Positions 25,256-34,429 of a stretch of DNA of 64,000 bases are shown here, piece by piece. Under the pieces are notes generated by a model. The model ran no database searches and was not told the DNA's origin. It saw nothing but the letters and a program-made list of their open reading frames with translations. Source of the DNA: Leptospira_A soteropolitanensis (GTDB lineage Bacteria; Spirochaetota; Leptospiria; Leptospirales; Leptospiraceae); NCBI RefSeq assembly GCF_026151335.1, contig NZ_JAMQPP010000007.1; one strand, written 5' to 3'. Position numbers and translations under genes: made by a program. Every line of letters starts with the position of its first letter. Position 1 is the stretch's first letter.

Positions 25256-27328
25256 ATGAGTATACGGCAAAGAGTCTCTTTATCCATTGCAGGAATTTTA
25301 TTTATTGGATTTGTGATCCTTACCTCTTTTCAAATATACAGAACTGTCATAGACCTAAAAACAGAAATTAAAGAAAATGCGGAAATCACTTCAGAAAAAT
25401 GGTCTTTTGAAATCCAGGAACACTTGAATGCTATGATGGGTGTCATTCGAGGTTTTCGTTTTGCTTTGTTTTATACTTCTCCACCGCGTGATTCAATGAT
25501 TAGCAGTATGCGAGAAATCTTGGAACGTAATGATGATATCTTTGCTATTTGGCTTTGTTATGAGCCGAATGCTTATGAAGGAAGAGATTCCTCTTTTATA
25601 GGAAAACCAGGTCATGATAAAACAGGTCGATTCATCCCCTACTTATATCATACACCTGAAGGAAAAATAAATTTAGAACATCTTGTGGATTATGACAATC
25701 CGAATGGAGCAGGGGACTATTACCTTCAGGTAAAAAAAACCAATAAAGCAAAAGTTTTTGGACCTTACGAATATTTGGCGGGAGGAAAAAAAATTCAAAT
25801 GATTTCCCTTGTTGTTCCCATTTATCCTAAAGGGAAATTTAAGGGTGCCGCTGGTATCGACCTAGATGTGAGTACTTTGCAGGAAAAAATCGGAGATAGC
25901 CGTCCCTTTCGTGGCCAGGGGCATATTGCGTTTTTATCTGACAAAGGAATTTATGTGATGTATGGTCAGGATAAAACTAAACTCGGGAAAAAAATGGAAA
26001 ACCCAGATCATTTAAAAATATACTTAGATAATCTAAAACTTGGAAAAATGTTTACCATCCAAAGTGATGGATATACTCATTATTTTTCTCCTTTTCATAT
26101 TGGAAAAGATCCACAATTTTGGGCACTCCAAGTAAGCATTCCTGATTCGATCTTTAGTAACCAAATTACAAAAGTAATCCTAAGTTCTACATTCATTTCG
26201 GTCATTATTTTAGTGGTGGTCCTATTCTTTCTTAATTTTGTATTTAAAAAACAAATCAGTGTTCGATTGCAAGATGCAATGAAATTTTCTTCGGAAATTG
26301 CCAATGGAAACTTAGCCATTAATGCAACGGAAATCAACCAAGATGAGATTGGCAGTTTGTTACACTCAATGAACCAAATGAAAAATAGTTTAGTTTCCAT
26401 AATCGGTGATATAAAACAAACAGTGGAATCATTGGGAAGCCAATCGAATAAAATGGCATCCACCTCTCAAACCTTATCTGATACTTCACAAACACAGGCA
26501 TCTGCTGCTGAAGAATCTTCGGCCGCTGTCGAAGAATTGTCGGCATCGGCAGATAATGTCGGTAAGTCGATGGAAGAGGCTGTTGTGAAAATGAAAGAAA
26601 TTGATAGATCCGTTTTAACTTTAAGGGAAGAAGTTCAGAACATAAACAAAGAAATGGAATATCTTGCCAAGTTTGCTTCGGAATCGAGAGAACATGCTGT
26701 TGTTGGAGAAACGGCCATGAATGAATCCACTCGTGCGATGGAAGACATTGGTGAAAAAGCAGAAAGAATCAGCGAAGTATTAGACATCATTACTGAAATT
26801 TCTGAGAAAACCAATCTATTGGCGTTAAATGCTGCCATCGAAGCTGCTAGAGCAGGAGATGCAGGTCGCGGATTTGCTGTGGTTGCAGAAGAGATTGGAA
26901 AACTTGCTCTACAGACGGGAGCCTCTGTGAAAGAAATTGGGGAATTGGTCATTTCAACAAACTCTGCTGTAGAAAATGGAAACAAAAAAGTAACGGAAGC
27001 GGCGGAAGTTTTAAATTTACTCAATAGCCGGGTCAAGGAATTTGAGACATCGGCAACTAGGGTTCTTAGTTCGGTGCTTTTGCAAGAAAACAATGCTAAG
27101 GACATTGCTCTGAATTCGAATCTACTGACTAACCTTAACCTACAAATCGAAGAGGCTGTATTCGAACAAAAAAGGGCCACCGAGGAAATATCTAAAACGA
27201 TCATTAGCATCTCAAATGGGACCCAAGATGTGGCCAGCGGCTCTGACCAACTAACGATCGTTGCAGGAGAAATTGCCTCTCAGGCATCTTATCTTTCCAC
27301 CCAAGTAGAGAGATTTAAGTTAAAGTAG
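25256..27328 (+). CDS. Methyl-accepting chemotaxis protein with dCache sensor
   Basis: 690 residues: TM1 (~8-30), a large periplasmic double-Cache domain (~40-295) including FAIWLCYEPNAYEGRDS and AAGIDLDVSTLQEKI, TM2 (~305-328), HAMP (~330-385) and a cytoplasmic signalling domain. The hairpin tip is EKTNLLALNAAIEAARAGDAG (positions given by LNAAIEAARAG), the CheA/CheW-binding hallmark. It should cluster at the cell poles with CheA/CheW and steer the endoflagella. dCache domains usually bind small molecules such as amino acids; the ligand is unknown. No che genes are adjacent. A terminator follows. Confidence 0.95.
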   Translation: MSIRQRVSLSIAGILFIGFVILTSFQIYRTVIDLKTEIKENAEITSEKWSFEIQEHLNAMMGVIRGFRFALFYTSPPRDSMISSMREILERNDDIFAIWLCYEPNAYEGRDSSFIGKPGHDKTGRFIPYLYHTPEGKINLEHLVDYDNPNGAGDYYLQVKKTNKAKVFGPYEYLAGGKKIQMISLVVPIYPKGKFKGAAGIDLDVSTLQEKIGDSRPFRGQGHIAFLSDKGIYVMYGQDKTKLGKKMENPDHLKIYLDNLKLGKMFTIQSDGYTHYFSPFHIGKDPQFWALQVSIPDSIFSNQITKVILSSTFISVIILVVVLFFLNFVFKKQISVRLQDAMKFSSEIANGNLAINATEINQDEIGSLLHSMNQMKNSLVSIIGDIKQTVESLGSQSNKMASTSQTLSDTSQTQASAAEESSAAVEELSASADNVGKSMEEAVVKMKEIDRSVLTLREEVQNINKEMEYLAKFASESREHAVVGETAMNESTRAMEDIGEKAERISEVLDIITEISEKTNLLALNAAIEAARAGDAGRGFAVVAEEIGKLALQTGASVKEIGELVISTNSAVENGNKKVTEAAEVLNLLNSRVKEFETSATRVLSSVLLQENNAKDIALNSNLLTNLNLQIEEAVFEQKRATEEISKTIISISNGTQDVASGSDQLTIVAGEIASQASYLSTQVERFKLK

Positions 27329-27341
27329 AGGTCCTCATTTT

Positions 27342-27380
27342 GAATGGGTTCTTTTTAGTTCCCATTCTTTTGGTTTTTTT
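27342..27380 (+). terminator. Rho-independent terminator of the chemoreceptor gene
   Basis: GAATGGG (27342-27348) and CCCATTC (27361-27367) form a 7-bp stem, followed by TTTTGGTTTTTTT. It lies 13 bases after the stop codon. Confidence 0.7.
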
Positions 27381-27398
27381 CCCTCTCAATTAAAAACT

Positions 27399-29219
27399 TT
27401 AGATCGCAAATACGGTTTGAAATGTTACCATAGTGGCTGTCGGACTTAAGTCGTATCTATGGAGTGGGTCTGGTTCGTTGGGATTGTTTTTTTGATTTCT
27501 AATCGCATCACCCGCACGGATCACTGTGGCCCCAAACCAGAAAGAAACATTCTCAAAAGGTGTGATCATATAAATAAAGTTTAGTTCTGTTGCGACTAGT
27601 TTACCTAACGACGGTTTTGTTGGATTATAAGCTTGGTTATTAAAAAAATCTTCAGTGGAGGCGGTTTCCCCGGTGGCTTTACTTCCTGCTACATAGTTAT
27701 TGTTATCATAATAACCGTCTTGCAGTTTCACCTTATAATACCAATGAGGATTAAAAATAAAAGTTCCGTAGTGGGAAGTTTCATACCTCAGATGGATTGA
27801 GTAGTCTTTGATATTTTGCCAAAAAACAAGTCCTGAATTTCCGTTTCCAGCAAAAGGTAGTGCACCGCCTGCCATTCTTCTTGTGGCAAACAGCGGGTTA
27901 TAGGTGGCGACACTCGAATCGTTACGATTTGGATCACCTGATGCTTGCACATATTGAACCCCAATTCGAAATTCTTTGACAGGAGTGTATCCGAGTTGCA
28001 CTGCTACGATATTTGCTTTGTATCTGACGGCTTCTGAGAAAGGAGGAGGTTCTCCTGTTTTCTGGTTGGTCACATAATTTCCCTTTTGGTTTAACCAATC
28101 AGGAGTCACTCTCTCTCCGTTAAATCCTGTTTGCCAAGCGGCCTCTACCATCCAATCAATTCCTGTTGCTTCCGGTAGGAAATTGTTTTTGGTTCTGTTG
28201 GTGAGTCGAAATCCCGAGGTATTTAATTGGTCATCACCGCGGTAATTGCGTGTATCGGAAAGAATCGGTGGGGCACTTGCTTTTCTTTGTTGTTTGAATA
28301 AACTGTAATTGTATAAATCTAGTCCAAACCAGTCTGCCACTTTCCAATTATAATGTACACCACCATAATAAGAATCTCCGATACCACCTAACTTAGTAGA
28401 ATTATTGGAAACGATACTATTTGAATTATTTTCAGCTCCAATGACAGAACCAAATACATCCAAAGTATGATTACTGATTTTTCCAGTAAACCTTAAGGCA
28501 TCAAAGGAATTTCCGTTCAAACTATCGTTTCTGGAACCAAGTATCCTTCCGTCACCAAATTCTAAAATTTGTCTGCCCGTCCGAAGCCTGAAATTTTGGT
28601 TTGTTGTCTTTAAATCTAAAAATGCTTCACGAAAGCCTGTAAAATTATTTAGAACAACGTCTTTTTGTTTGGTTGTATCGACCGTTGTTCCTGCGTTTGG
28701 GATGGCTCCATATTTTTGATCTGCATTTCCCGAAGCGACGACTTCACCTCCCCAAAGGCGTACATCTTGTAAGGTAATTTTGAATAGAACATTCTCACTT
28801 AGGTCCCCGATCACGTAAAACTGTGTTTGATTAAGCGCATTGTTTCTGTTATCTGCTGTGGATTTATCAAAATCTGTATTATAAAGAGAATCCACTTTAG
28901 GACGAATCCCAAAACCGACACGAAACTTATCGGCAAACCAGAGTGATTTGTTTTCCTGGAGAGCCTTTCTTTGTCTGGTTGTCACTTGCAAACTTCGTAA
29001 ATATTCGCCAGAAAGATTTCCGATTTGTGGACTCACATACCCTTCTTTTTTTTCTTCTTTGGGGGGAAGGTTTGCCTGTTCAGAAACAGCGGGTTCTTGT
29101 TTCGGGGTTGTGGCACTCGGTTCCGCTTGCGCGGAGAGTTCGCATACACCTAGTAAGGCCAGAACCAAAGGTAAAAAAAGAAAAAGTGAGGATGTAAATT
29201 TTAAGATTCGCTTGTCCAT
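27399..29219 (-). CDS. Alginate-export-type outer-membrane porin
   Basis: 606 residues with an N-terminal signal peptide (FTSSLFLFLPLVLALLGVCELSAQA) and a Pro/Glu-rich linker. A beta-barrel of the alginate-export family follows, with alternating amphipathic strands and family-typical phrases such as FRLRTGRQILEFGDGRILGS and the closing strand MVTFQTVFAI. It should form an 18-stranded-type barrel for an anionic or sugar-like solute. The name does not prove alginate transport, and no alginate genes are nearby. Whether it is a lipoprotein is uncertain: LLGVC could serve as a lipobox, but ELSAQA looks like a signal peptidase I site. Confidence 0.85.
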   Translation of the reverse strand: MDKRILKFTSSLFLFLPLVLALLGVCELSAQAEPSATTPKQEPAVSEQANLPPKEEKKEGYVSPQIGNLSGEYLRSLQVTTRQRKALQENKSLWFADKFRVGFGIRPKVDSLYNTDFDKSTADNRNNALNQTQFYVIGDLSENVLFKITLQDVRLWGGEVVASGNADQKYGAIPNAGTTVDTTKQKDVVLNNFTGFREAFLDLKTTNQNFRLRTGRQILEFGDGRILGSRNDSLNGNSFDALRFTGKISNHTLDVFGSVIGAENNSNSIVSNNSTKLGGIGDSYYGGVHYNWKVADWFGLDLYNYSLFKQQRKASAPPILSDTRNYRGDDQLNTSGFRLTNRTKNNFLPEATGIDWMVEAAWQTGFNGERVTPDWLNQKGNYVTNQKTGEPPPFSEAVRYKANIVAVQLGYTPVKEFRIGVQYVQASGDPNRNDSSVATYNPLFATRRMAGGALPFAGNGNSGLVFWQNIKDYSIHLRYETSHYGTFIFNPHWYYKVKLQDGYYDNNNYVAGSKATGETASTEDFFNNQAYNPTKPSLGKLVATELNFIYMITPFENVSFWFGATVIRAGDAIRNQKNNPNEPDPLHRYDLSPTATMVTFQTVFAI

Positions 29220-29365
29220 AAGTTAGGACAGTAACTAATCTTCGATCCAGTATTACAAACAAAAAATTAATATATTGGATAAAAAATCCGTAAAAACAGA
29301 ACTGTGGACATAGATCCGAAAGTGTCTTTTTCTGATTTTTGGACTTATTTGGCCTCTTGAGGCAT

Positions 29366-29396
29366 AAAAAAGGCTCCTAAAGAAGGAGCCTTTTTT
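29366..29396 (-). terminator. Bidirectional rho-independent terminator after the CitE-like gene
   Basis: GGCTCCT (29372-29378) and AGGAGCC (29384-29390) with a 5-base loop, flanked by six A on the left and six T on the right. It works in either direction, but only the minus-strand lyase gene ends here. Confidence 0.93.
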
Positions 29397-29424
29397 ACCG
29401 GTCTAGTTTGGGACTAGGAAACGA

Positions 29425-30417
29425 CTATTTGGAAAAAAATCGTTTTTCTACTTCGTCTGGAAGTTTTTGTCCTGTGAGTTTAGCTCTTTGGACTAGTTCC
29501 CAGAAATAGCGATATGTAGCGCGGTCATGTAAGTCACCATCATGTTGGATCGGTCCCCACTCTGCATCTTGAGCTTTGATGAGAATATCACAAGCAGTTT
29601 GTGTTTCTGCAAAGTTAGGAGCCATTGCATCCAAGATGGATTGGATTTGCGCAGGATAAATAGACCACATACGTAAAAAACCAAATTCATCATGGGCACG
29701 TTTTGCATCCGCATAAGTTTGGTAGATGTTCTTAAGATCCAAAGTTACGTTATGGGCAGGAATCACTCCATTCATTAAAGCAGCAGCAACCATATTGGAT
29801 TTTGCTCTTCTAAGTAGTTCATGGTCAAATTGACCAGGAGATTTCATACAAGATGCAGGGATTGCACCGTGGTGGCCTGAGATAAAATCCATAAGACCAA
29901 AATCCAAAACTTGCAACCAAGGTAATGCCGCAATTTCGAATACGTCATTGAGCGCGCCGTGAGTTTCAATTAAAACGTGAATAGGAATTTCTCTTTTGAT
30001 TCCAGCTTTTTTACAAGCTTCTTGAATGTAGGTGATTTGTTCTTTGACTTGGCTTGCTTTAGTTGGTTTTGGAATTGTGATGTAAGCAATTACATTTCCT
30101 GCCCCTGGAACGATGATATCAATATCACCTCGCCAATGTTCGTTGGTATAATCATGGATACGAACTCCACTCATTTTATGTTTGTTGAGTTCAGAGTTTT
30201 GGATGCGAACAATCATCTCAGCATGTTCTTTTTCCTTTCCAGTTTGGGCACCGTCTTCGCAGTCCATCGTGATATCAAAAAGTCCACCGAGTTTATTTTG
30301 TAACTCGAGAGCTTTAGTGATGAGTTTTTCAGATCCAGCGAAGTGTTCACAAGCAGGGATGATAGGGAAAGGTTTTTCTCCTGCAAAGAGAGCTGATTGC
30401 GGGTGAGTCAGTGCCAT
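29425..30417 (-). CDS. HpcH/HpaI aldolase / CitE-like malyl-CoA lyase family protein
   Basis: 330 residues of the HpcH/HpaI-CitE TIM-barrel superfamily, which cleaves or forms C-C bonds between CoA thioesters and small keto acids. Metal-binding motifs are visible: TMDCEDGAQ near residue 50, the Arg in GVRIHDY, IHVLIETHGAL (Glu) and LDFGLMDFISGHHG (Asp). Its length is between CitE (~290) and malyl-CoA lyases (~320). The absence of citrate-lyase alpha and gamma subunits nearby argues for a malyl/citramalyl-CoA lyase-type enzyme. The substrate is not determined. Its promoter overlaps the GC-rich segment upstream (30482-30603). Confidence 0.85.
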   Translation of the reverse strand: MALTHPQSALFAGEKPFPIIPACEHFAGSEKLITKALELQNKLGGLFDITMDCEDGAQTGKEKEHAEMIVRIQNSELNKHKMSGVRIHDYTNEHWRGDIDIIVPGAGNVIAYITIPKPTKASQVKEQITYIQEACKKAGIKREIPIHVLIETHGALNDVFEIAALPWLQVLDFGLMDFISGHHGAIPASCMKSPGQFDHELLRRAKSNMVAAALMNGVIPAHNVTLDLKNIYQTYADAKRAHDEFGFLRMWSIYPAQIQSILDAMAPNFAETQTACDILIKAQDAEWGPIQHDGDLHDRATYRYFWELVQRAKLTGQKLPDEVEKRFFSK

Positions 30418-30481
30418 TTAATATACCTTTTTCGGATTTTTTTACCAAGTTTTGTGAATTTTGCCTATCGTCGAGGAAATA

Positions 30482-30603
30482 TTCGCGAAATCAGAGAGGT
30501 CCCTTGGGCGAACCCCTTCGCTACCTCGGGGCCGGGCCAGTCCGGGCTACGCCTTCGGCTCCGGTCGAAAATTCGACTTCCCCTTCCTGTCCCTTTCGCG
30601 AAA
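30482..30603. repeat. GC-rich segment bounded by 9-bp direct repeats
   Basis: About 120 bases of strikingly G+C-rich DNA within A+T-rich surroundings, starting and ending with TTCGCGAAA (30482-30490 and 30595-30603). Inside are several small dyads (GTCGAA/TTCGAC at 30564-30577, GGGCCGGGCC, CTTCGGCTCCGG). It lies between two divergent genes. It looks like a small non-autonomous or structured repeat with a target-site duplication, but no terminal inverted repeats are obvious. Confidence 0.55.
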
Positions 30604-30615
30604 CTGACTATCAAT

Positions 30616-31050
30616 TTGGATCCAAACGATATTTACACACCTGCCGGCGGTCCTCCACCCCCCAGTCCGAACGTAAAATTTCTTTTTGAAAAGTGGGGAG
30701 AAGAAAACATCCGGAAACTCGTTTCTGAGTTTTATGATCTGGTGGCTACCTCGGAAATACAATGGATGTTCCAAGGGGACTGGGATCACGCCAAAGAAAA
30801 ACAGGCTGACTTTTTGATACAAGTGTTAGGTGGCCCAAGTTATTATCTAGAAAAATGGGGACCTGCCAGGATGCGGATGCGACATTTTGTGTTTCCAATT
30901 TCTGAAAAAGAAAGAGCCGTTTGGTTTCGTTGTTATGACGAAGCTTTACAAAACTTCGATTTTGAACACGAAGACAAAGTAGATTTTCTATATTTTTTGG
31001 ATGGGTTTAGCGGTTGGATGGTCAATCGAAAAGATTCAGTCAAAGAATAG
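30616..31050 (+). CDS. Truncated haemoglobin (group II-like globin)
   Basis: About 144 residues from a TTG at 30616. Residues from VKFLFEKWGEENIRKL onward match truncated globins: VSEFYDLVATSE, then ADFLIQVLGGPSYYLEKWG, then the proximal-His region MRMRHFVFPI, then AVWFRCYDEAL. Such proteins bind haem and handle O2, NO or H2O2 in the cytosol. The frame is open back to 30397, but that part crosses the GC-rich segment and looks non-coding, so an upstream start is rejected. No ribosome site is clear at 30616. It is divergent from the CitE-like gene. Confidence 0.82.
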   Translation: MDPNDIYTPAGGPPPPSPNVKFLFEKWGEENIRKLVSEFYDLVATSEIQWMFQGDWDHAKEKQADFLIQVLGGPSYYLEKWGPARMRMRHFVFPISEKERAVWFRCYDEALQNFDFEHEDKVDFLYFLDGFSGWMVNRKDSVKE

Positions 31051-31106
31051 ACGACAAAAAAAGTATACGTAGACTCACCTTTTTTTCCCTTAAGTTAGGG
31101 AGGTCA

Positions 31107-32039
31107 TTAGTTATGATTTTCTAATAATTTGAGAATGACTGCTTTTTGTGCGTCCAACCGGTTCTCGGCCTGTGTAAAAATAATGGAACGATCACTTTCT
31201 ACCATTTCCCTCGTAATCTCATATCCTGCATGAATTGGCATATCGTGCATCACTTTTGCTTTTGTATTTTTTAGAAGTTCTGCATTTACTTGGTAAGGCA
31301 TCATGAGTTGGATTCTTTCTTCTTTTTCTTTTTGGAATTTGGGATCATTAAAATATTCCATATCCACCCAAGTGTCCGTATAAACATAATCTGCATTGGA
31401 AACAGCTTTTTTTACATCCGTTTCCCAAGAGATGGTACCTTTGTTTTTGGCTCTTTCAATCGATTGTTTTACGATGGAATCTTCCGAAGCTATAGGGGTT
31501 ACCAGTGTTAAATGGATTCCAAGAGCTGCCGTGATTTCAATTAAAGAATTGGCTACGTTGTTGTGTACACCAATATAACAAAGAGTTTTCTTTTGCCAAT
31601 CCTGTGGAGAATCCATAACGATTGTTAGTATATCCGCTAATGATTGGCACGGATGAAATAAATTACAACAGCCATTGATCACAGGAACGGTTGATCCTGA
31701 TTTTAAAACGAGTAGGTCCTCATGTTTTTTGAGCCTAGCCATAATGATGGCAACGTTACTCGAAAGATATTTTCCTTCAAAATCAATATCAGAAAGTAGG
31801 AAATTGGAAGCCATCCAATCCAAAAATATTGCATGTCCACCAAGTTCTGTCATTCCCGCTTCGAAGGAAACTCTGGTTCTTGTTGAAGTTTTTTGGAACA
31901 ACATGGCAAGAGATCGGCCAGCCATATGTCCGGAAAAATAAACGCGATTTTTCTTTACATAAACTGCAAACTCAAGAAGTTCACGGATTTCTCCATCACT
32001 CCAATCTTGCCAAGATATCAAATGTTTAACTTGGGACAT
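31107..32039 (-). CDS. argF: Ornithine carbamoyltransferase
   Basis: 310 residues. The carbamoyl-phosphate site STRTRVSFE and the HPCQSLAD motif are intact, so this is a carbamoyltransferase, expected to make citrulline from ornithine in arginine synthesis. Both ornithine-contact motifs are unusual: the HCLP motif reads HDMP (MHDMPIHAGYEI) and the SMG loop reads DME (TDTWVDMEYF). This may be a lineage variant of OTC or signal an altered amino substrate. It is a single gene with no arg neighbours in the window. Confidence 0.85.
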   Translation of the reverse strand: MSQVKHLISWQDWSDGEIRELLEFAVYVKKNRVYFSGHMAGRSLAMLFQKTSTRTRVSFEAGMTELGGHAIFLDWMASNFLLSDIDFEGKYLSSNVAIIMARLKKHEDLLVLKSGSTVPVINGCCNLFHPCQSLADILTIVMDSPQDWQKKTLCYIGVHNNVANSLIEITAALGIHLTLVTPIASEDSIVKQSIERAKNKGTISWETDVKKAVSNADYVYTDTWVDMEYFNDPKFQKEKEERIQLMMPYQVNAELLKNTKAKVMHDMPIHAGYEITREMVESDRSIIFTQAENRLDAQKAVILKLLENHN

Positions 32040-32124
32040 AGCTTCCCAATGATTATCGGATCAGGAAAGAAGCAAATCGAGAGATTCTCATCAGATTCTA
32101 ACCCTAATTCTTATTTTTTTTCTT

Positions 32125-32478
32125 TTAAGCGACCGATTCTGCCATAGACCGTGCAATGATAAAATTTGGAAGGATCAATTCTTCCAAAAATTTGATTCCA
32201 AAGAGTATGCCTTGGTCGGTTTCCTTTTTCCAAGCAATTTTACCTTTAAAAGAAATTCGTGACCGAGTTAAATCACTTTCGATGACTCCCGCCACAAGGT
32301 CGCGGTCGTTTAGTGGTATCTCTTGTCTTAAACTGCCACTCACTCCGAGTTCTGAAATATTTCCAATCTTTGCTATCAGGAATTCTGGTTGGTCATTGAT
32401 AGAAAATAGTTTTAAGACCAAATCATCCCAATCTAAAGATTCAATGCGATCGGTTCTTCTTGTATTCAACATATACAA
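32125..32478 (-). CDS. PilZ-domain protein
   Basis: 117 residues, essentially a single PilZ domain. The N-terminal NTRRTDRI supplies the RxxxR-type arginines and NISELGVSG supplies the (D/N)xSxxG motif that together bind cyclic di-GMP. A small c-di-GMP effector of this kind would act by binding a partner protein. It lies about 85 bases upstream of argF on the same strand, with no evident functional link. The 268 bases on its other side, before the peroxidase gene, hold no gene. Confidence 0.85.
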   Translation of the reverse strand: MYMLNTRRTDRIESLDWDDLVLKLFSINDQPEFLIAKIGNISELGVSGSLRQEIPLNDRDLVAGVIESDLTRSRISFKGKIAWKKETDQGILFGIKFLEELILPNFIIARSMAESVA

Positions 32479-32746
32479 CTCCTAAAGGTCTAGAACACTA
32501 TTAAGCATAAATCGTGCCAACTGGGTGTAGGTGTTGGTTTTTTGTCGTTTGCCACTGACTTAAAATCGGGAAGACATCCATTTGCCCTAAATTGTTGTTT
32601 TTTGGGCCTAGGGAAAATCTGGATATGATTGGGTTTTCATCAAACTGTATCATTTGGATACAATTGAAATGATTCTAAGTTTAGACTGAATTTATATTAT
32701 TTCTAACTTGCCGATTCCGGATCAATTTTAGGACTATTCCAATTAT

Positions 32747-33733
32747 ATGCTGAGACAAAAATTTACACCTCTATTCGTTTCCATTTTACTCGTCACTCTC
32801 GCTTATTGCGGGCCAACGCCAGAGACCAAAGATTTGCAATTGAAAGCCAAACAAATCATTGGCGCATTGCCAGAAAAAATGCCTGGTTCTGAAAATGACA
32901 CAGCAGAGTTAGTTTCCTTGGGAAAAAAACTCTACTTCGAAAAAAAGCTATCTGTGAACGAAACACAATCTTGTAACTCTTGCCACAATGTGGAAGGGAA
33001 AGGTGCCGGTGTGGACAATCTTCCTACGTCTCCAGGTGCTTTCGGTAAAAACGGAGACAGAAATTCTCCTACAGTTCTCAATGCGGGATTTCATTTTGTT
33101 CAATTCTGGGACGGACGTGCTGCGGACTTGAAAGCACAAGCAAAAGGTCCTATTTTGAATCCAGTGGAAATGGCGATGCCATCGGAAAAAGAAGTTTTAA
33201 AACGCCTCAATGAAGATGAAGAATACCCATCCTTATTTGCAAAAGCTTATCCTAATGAAAAAACTCCAGTGACTTATGAAAACTTAGCGGGAGCAATCGC
33301 TGCCTTTGAAAGAACTTTGGTTACTTTTTCACGATTTGATGATTTTATCAACGGAGATTACAAAGCAATTTCACAAGCAGAACAAGAGGGGTTTAAATCA
33401 TTTATGGCAGCAGGATGTACATCTTGCCATTCTGGAAACCTTCTCGGAGGAAATTCTTTCCGTAAAATGGGCCAAGTGAATGAATACAAAACTAACGATC
33501 TTGGTTTGTACAATGTCACTAAAAAAGCAGAGGATAAATATTTCTTCAAAGTTCCAAGTTTAAGAAACATTGCTTTGACTGGACCCTATTTCCACGATGG
33601 CCAAGTTAAAACTTTAGAGGAAGCAGTGAAGAAGATGGCTTACCACCAATTAGGTATGAATCTTTCTGAGGATGAAACAAAAAAAATTGTTACCTTCCTT
33701 GGAACTCTATCAGATAAAAATCGCACCAATTAA
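32747..33733 (+). CDS. Di-haem cytochrome c peroxidase
   Basis: 328 residues with a lipoprotein-like signal ending TLAYC (Cys21). Two c-type haem motifs, CNSCH (~residue 74) and CTSCH (~residue 225), are in the order and spacing of bacterial cytochrome c peroxidases (CCP/MauG family). The characteristic WDGRAADLKAQAKGPI and PSLRNIALTGPYFHDG segments are also present. It reduces hydrogen peroxide in the periplasm using electrons from a cytochrome c. The lipid anchor is somewhat unusual for CCPs but is common for spirochaete periplasmic proteins. No regulatory partner is adjacent. Confidence 0.95.
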   Translation: MLRQKFTPLFVSILLVTLAYCGPTPETKDLQLKAKQIIGALPEKMPGSENDTAELVSLGKKLYFEKKLSVNETQSCNSCHNVEGKGAGVDNLPTSPGAFGKNGDRNSPTVLNAGFHFVQFWDGRAADLKAQAKGPILNPVEMAMPSEKEVLKRLNEDEEYPSLFAKAYPNEKTPVTYENLAGAIAAFERTLVTFSRFDDFINGDYKAISQAEQEGFKSFMAAGCTSCHSGNLLGGNSFRKMGQVNEYKTNDLGLYNVTKKAEDKYFFKVPSLRNIALTGPYFHDGQVKTLEEAVKKMAYHQLGMNLSEDETKKIVTFLGTLSDKNRTN

Positions 33734-33871
33734 TTCCTTTCTTTGATTGATTTCTCCTTGGATCTTAAAACCAAATTTAGAGATCCAGGGGGAATATCCC
33801 CAACGGACCTAATTAATCCATAACAAATAAAAATATACTTTTCTGGGCTGAAATAGAAGAATAATTAGACT

Positions 33872-34429
33872 ATGTCCCCAACTTATAGAGACCAACTCTT
33901 TGCCTGGATGAAATCTTACGTCTATCGGTATTCAGAAGCTCCCTTTCGTTTAGCAAGTGGCCTTGAATCCCATCATTATTTTAACTGTAAGGAGATCACC
34001 CTCCATCCCGAGCGCCTTGCTGCTCTTGCGGAATGTTTTGTGGAAGAAATCATTCCTAAAATGGGTGCCGACTTCCAAGCTGTCGGCGGACTTACGTTAG
34101 GTGCTGATCCATTGGCTTATTCCATAGCACTTGCTTACCAAAAAAAGGGGAAACTCATTTATCCACTTGTTGTCAGAAAGGAAGCCAAAGGGCATGGAAC
34201 TGGCCAACAAATAGAAGGTTTCTGGAAGGAAATAAAATCCTGTTTGGTCGTAGATGATGTAATTACTACAGGTGGATCGACTCTGAAAGCAGTCCAAGCT
34301 TTAAGAGAGGTCGGGATTTCCGTAACCCAAGGGATTTGTATCTTAAACCGCGAAGAAGGTGGTGCAGAGAATTTGGAAAAAGCCGGTGTCCAGATGGAAT
34401 CTATATTTCGCAAAAGTGAGTTTTTCTGA
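33872..34429 (+). CDS. pyrE: Orotate phosphoribosyltransferase
   Basis: 185 residues. It converts orotate and PRPP to OMP in pyrimidine synthesis. The PRPP motif LVVDDVITTGGST and the catalytic-loop region KEAKGHGTGQ are intact, and the N-terminal ASGLESHHYFNCK matches PyrE. Its stop codon abuts the ATG of the following membrane-protein gene (TGAATG), so the two are probably co-transcribed. Confidence 0.95.
   Translation: MSPTYRDQLFAWMKSYVYRYSEAPFRLASGLESHHYFNCKEITLHPERLAALAECFVEEIIPKMGADFQAVGGLTLGADPLAYSIALAYQKKGKLIYPLVVRKEAKGHGTGQQIEGFWKEIKSCLVVDDVITTGGSTLKAVQALREVGISVTQGICILNREEGGAENLEKAGVQMESIFRKSEFF

Noticed and set aside
26635..27210. 191-residue open frame on the minus strand
   Set aside because: Antisense to the highly conserved signalling domain of the chemoreceptor; its repetitive composition mirrors the coiled coil on the other strand.
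30397..30615. Upstream extension of the truncated-globin frame
   Set aside because: It crosses the GC-rich repeat segment and translates to low-complexity, arginine/proline-rich sequence outside the globin fold.
32156..32485. 109-residue plus-strand open frame
   Set aside because: It is antisense to the PilZ protein, which shows both c-di-GMP-binding motifs.
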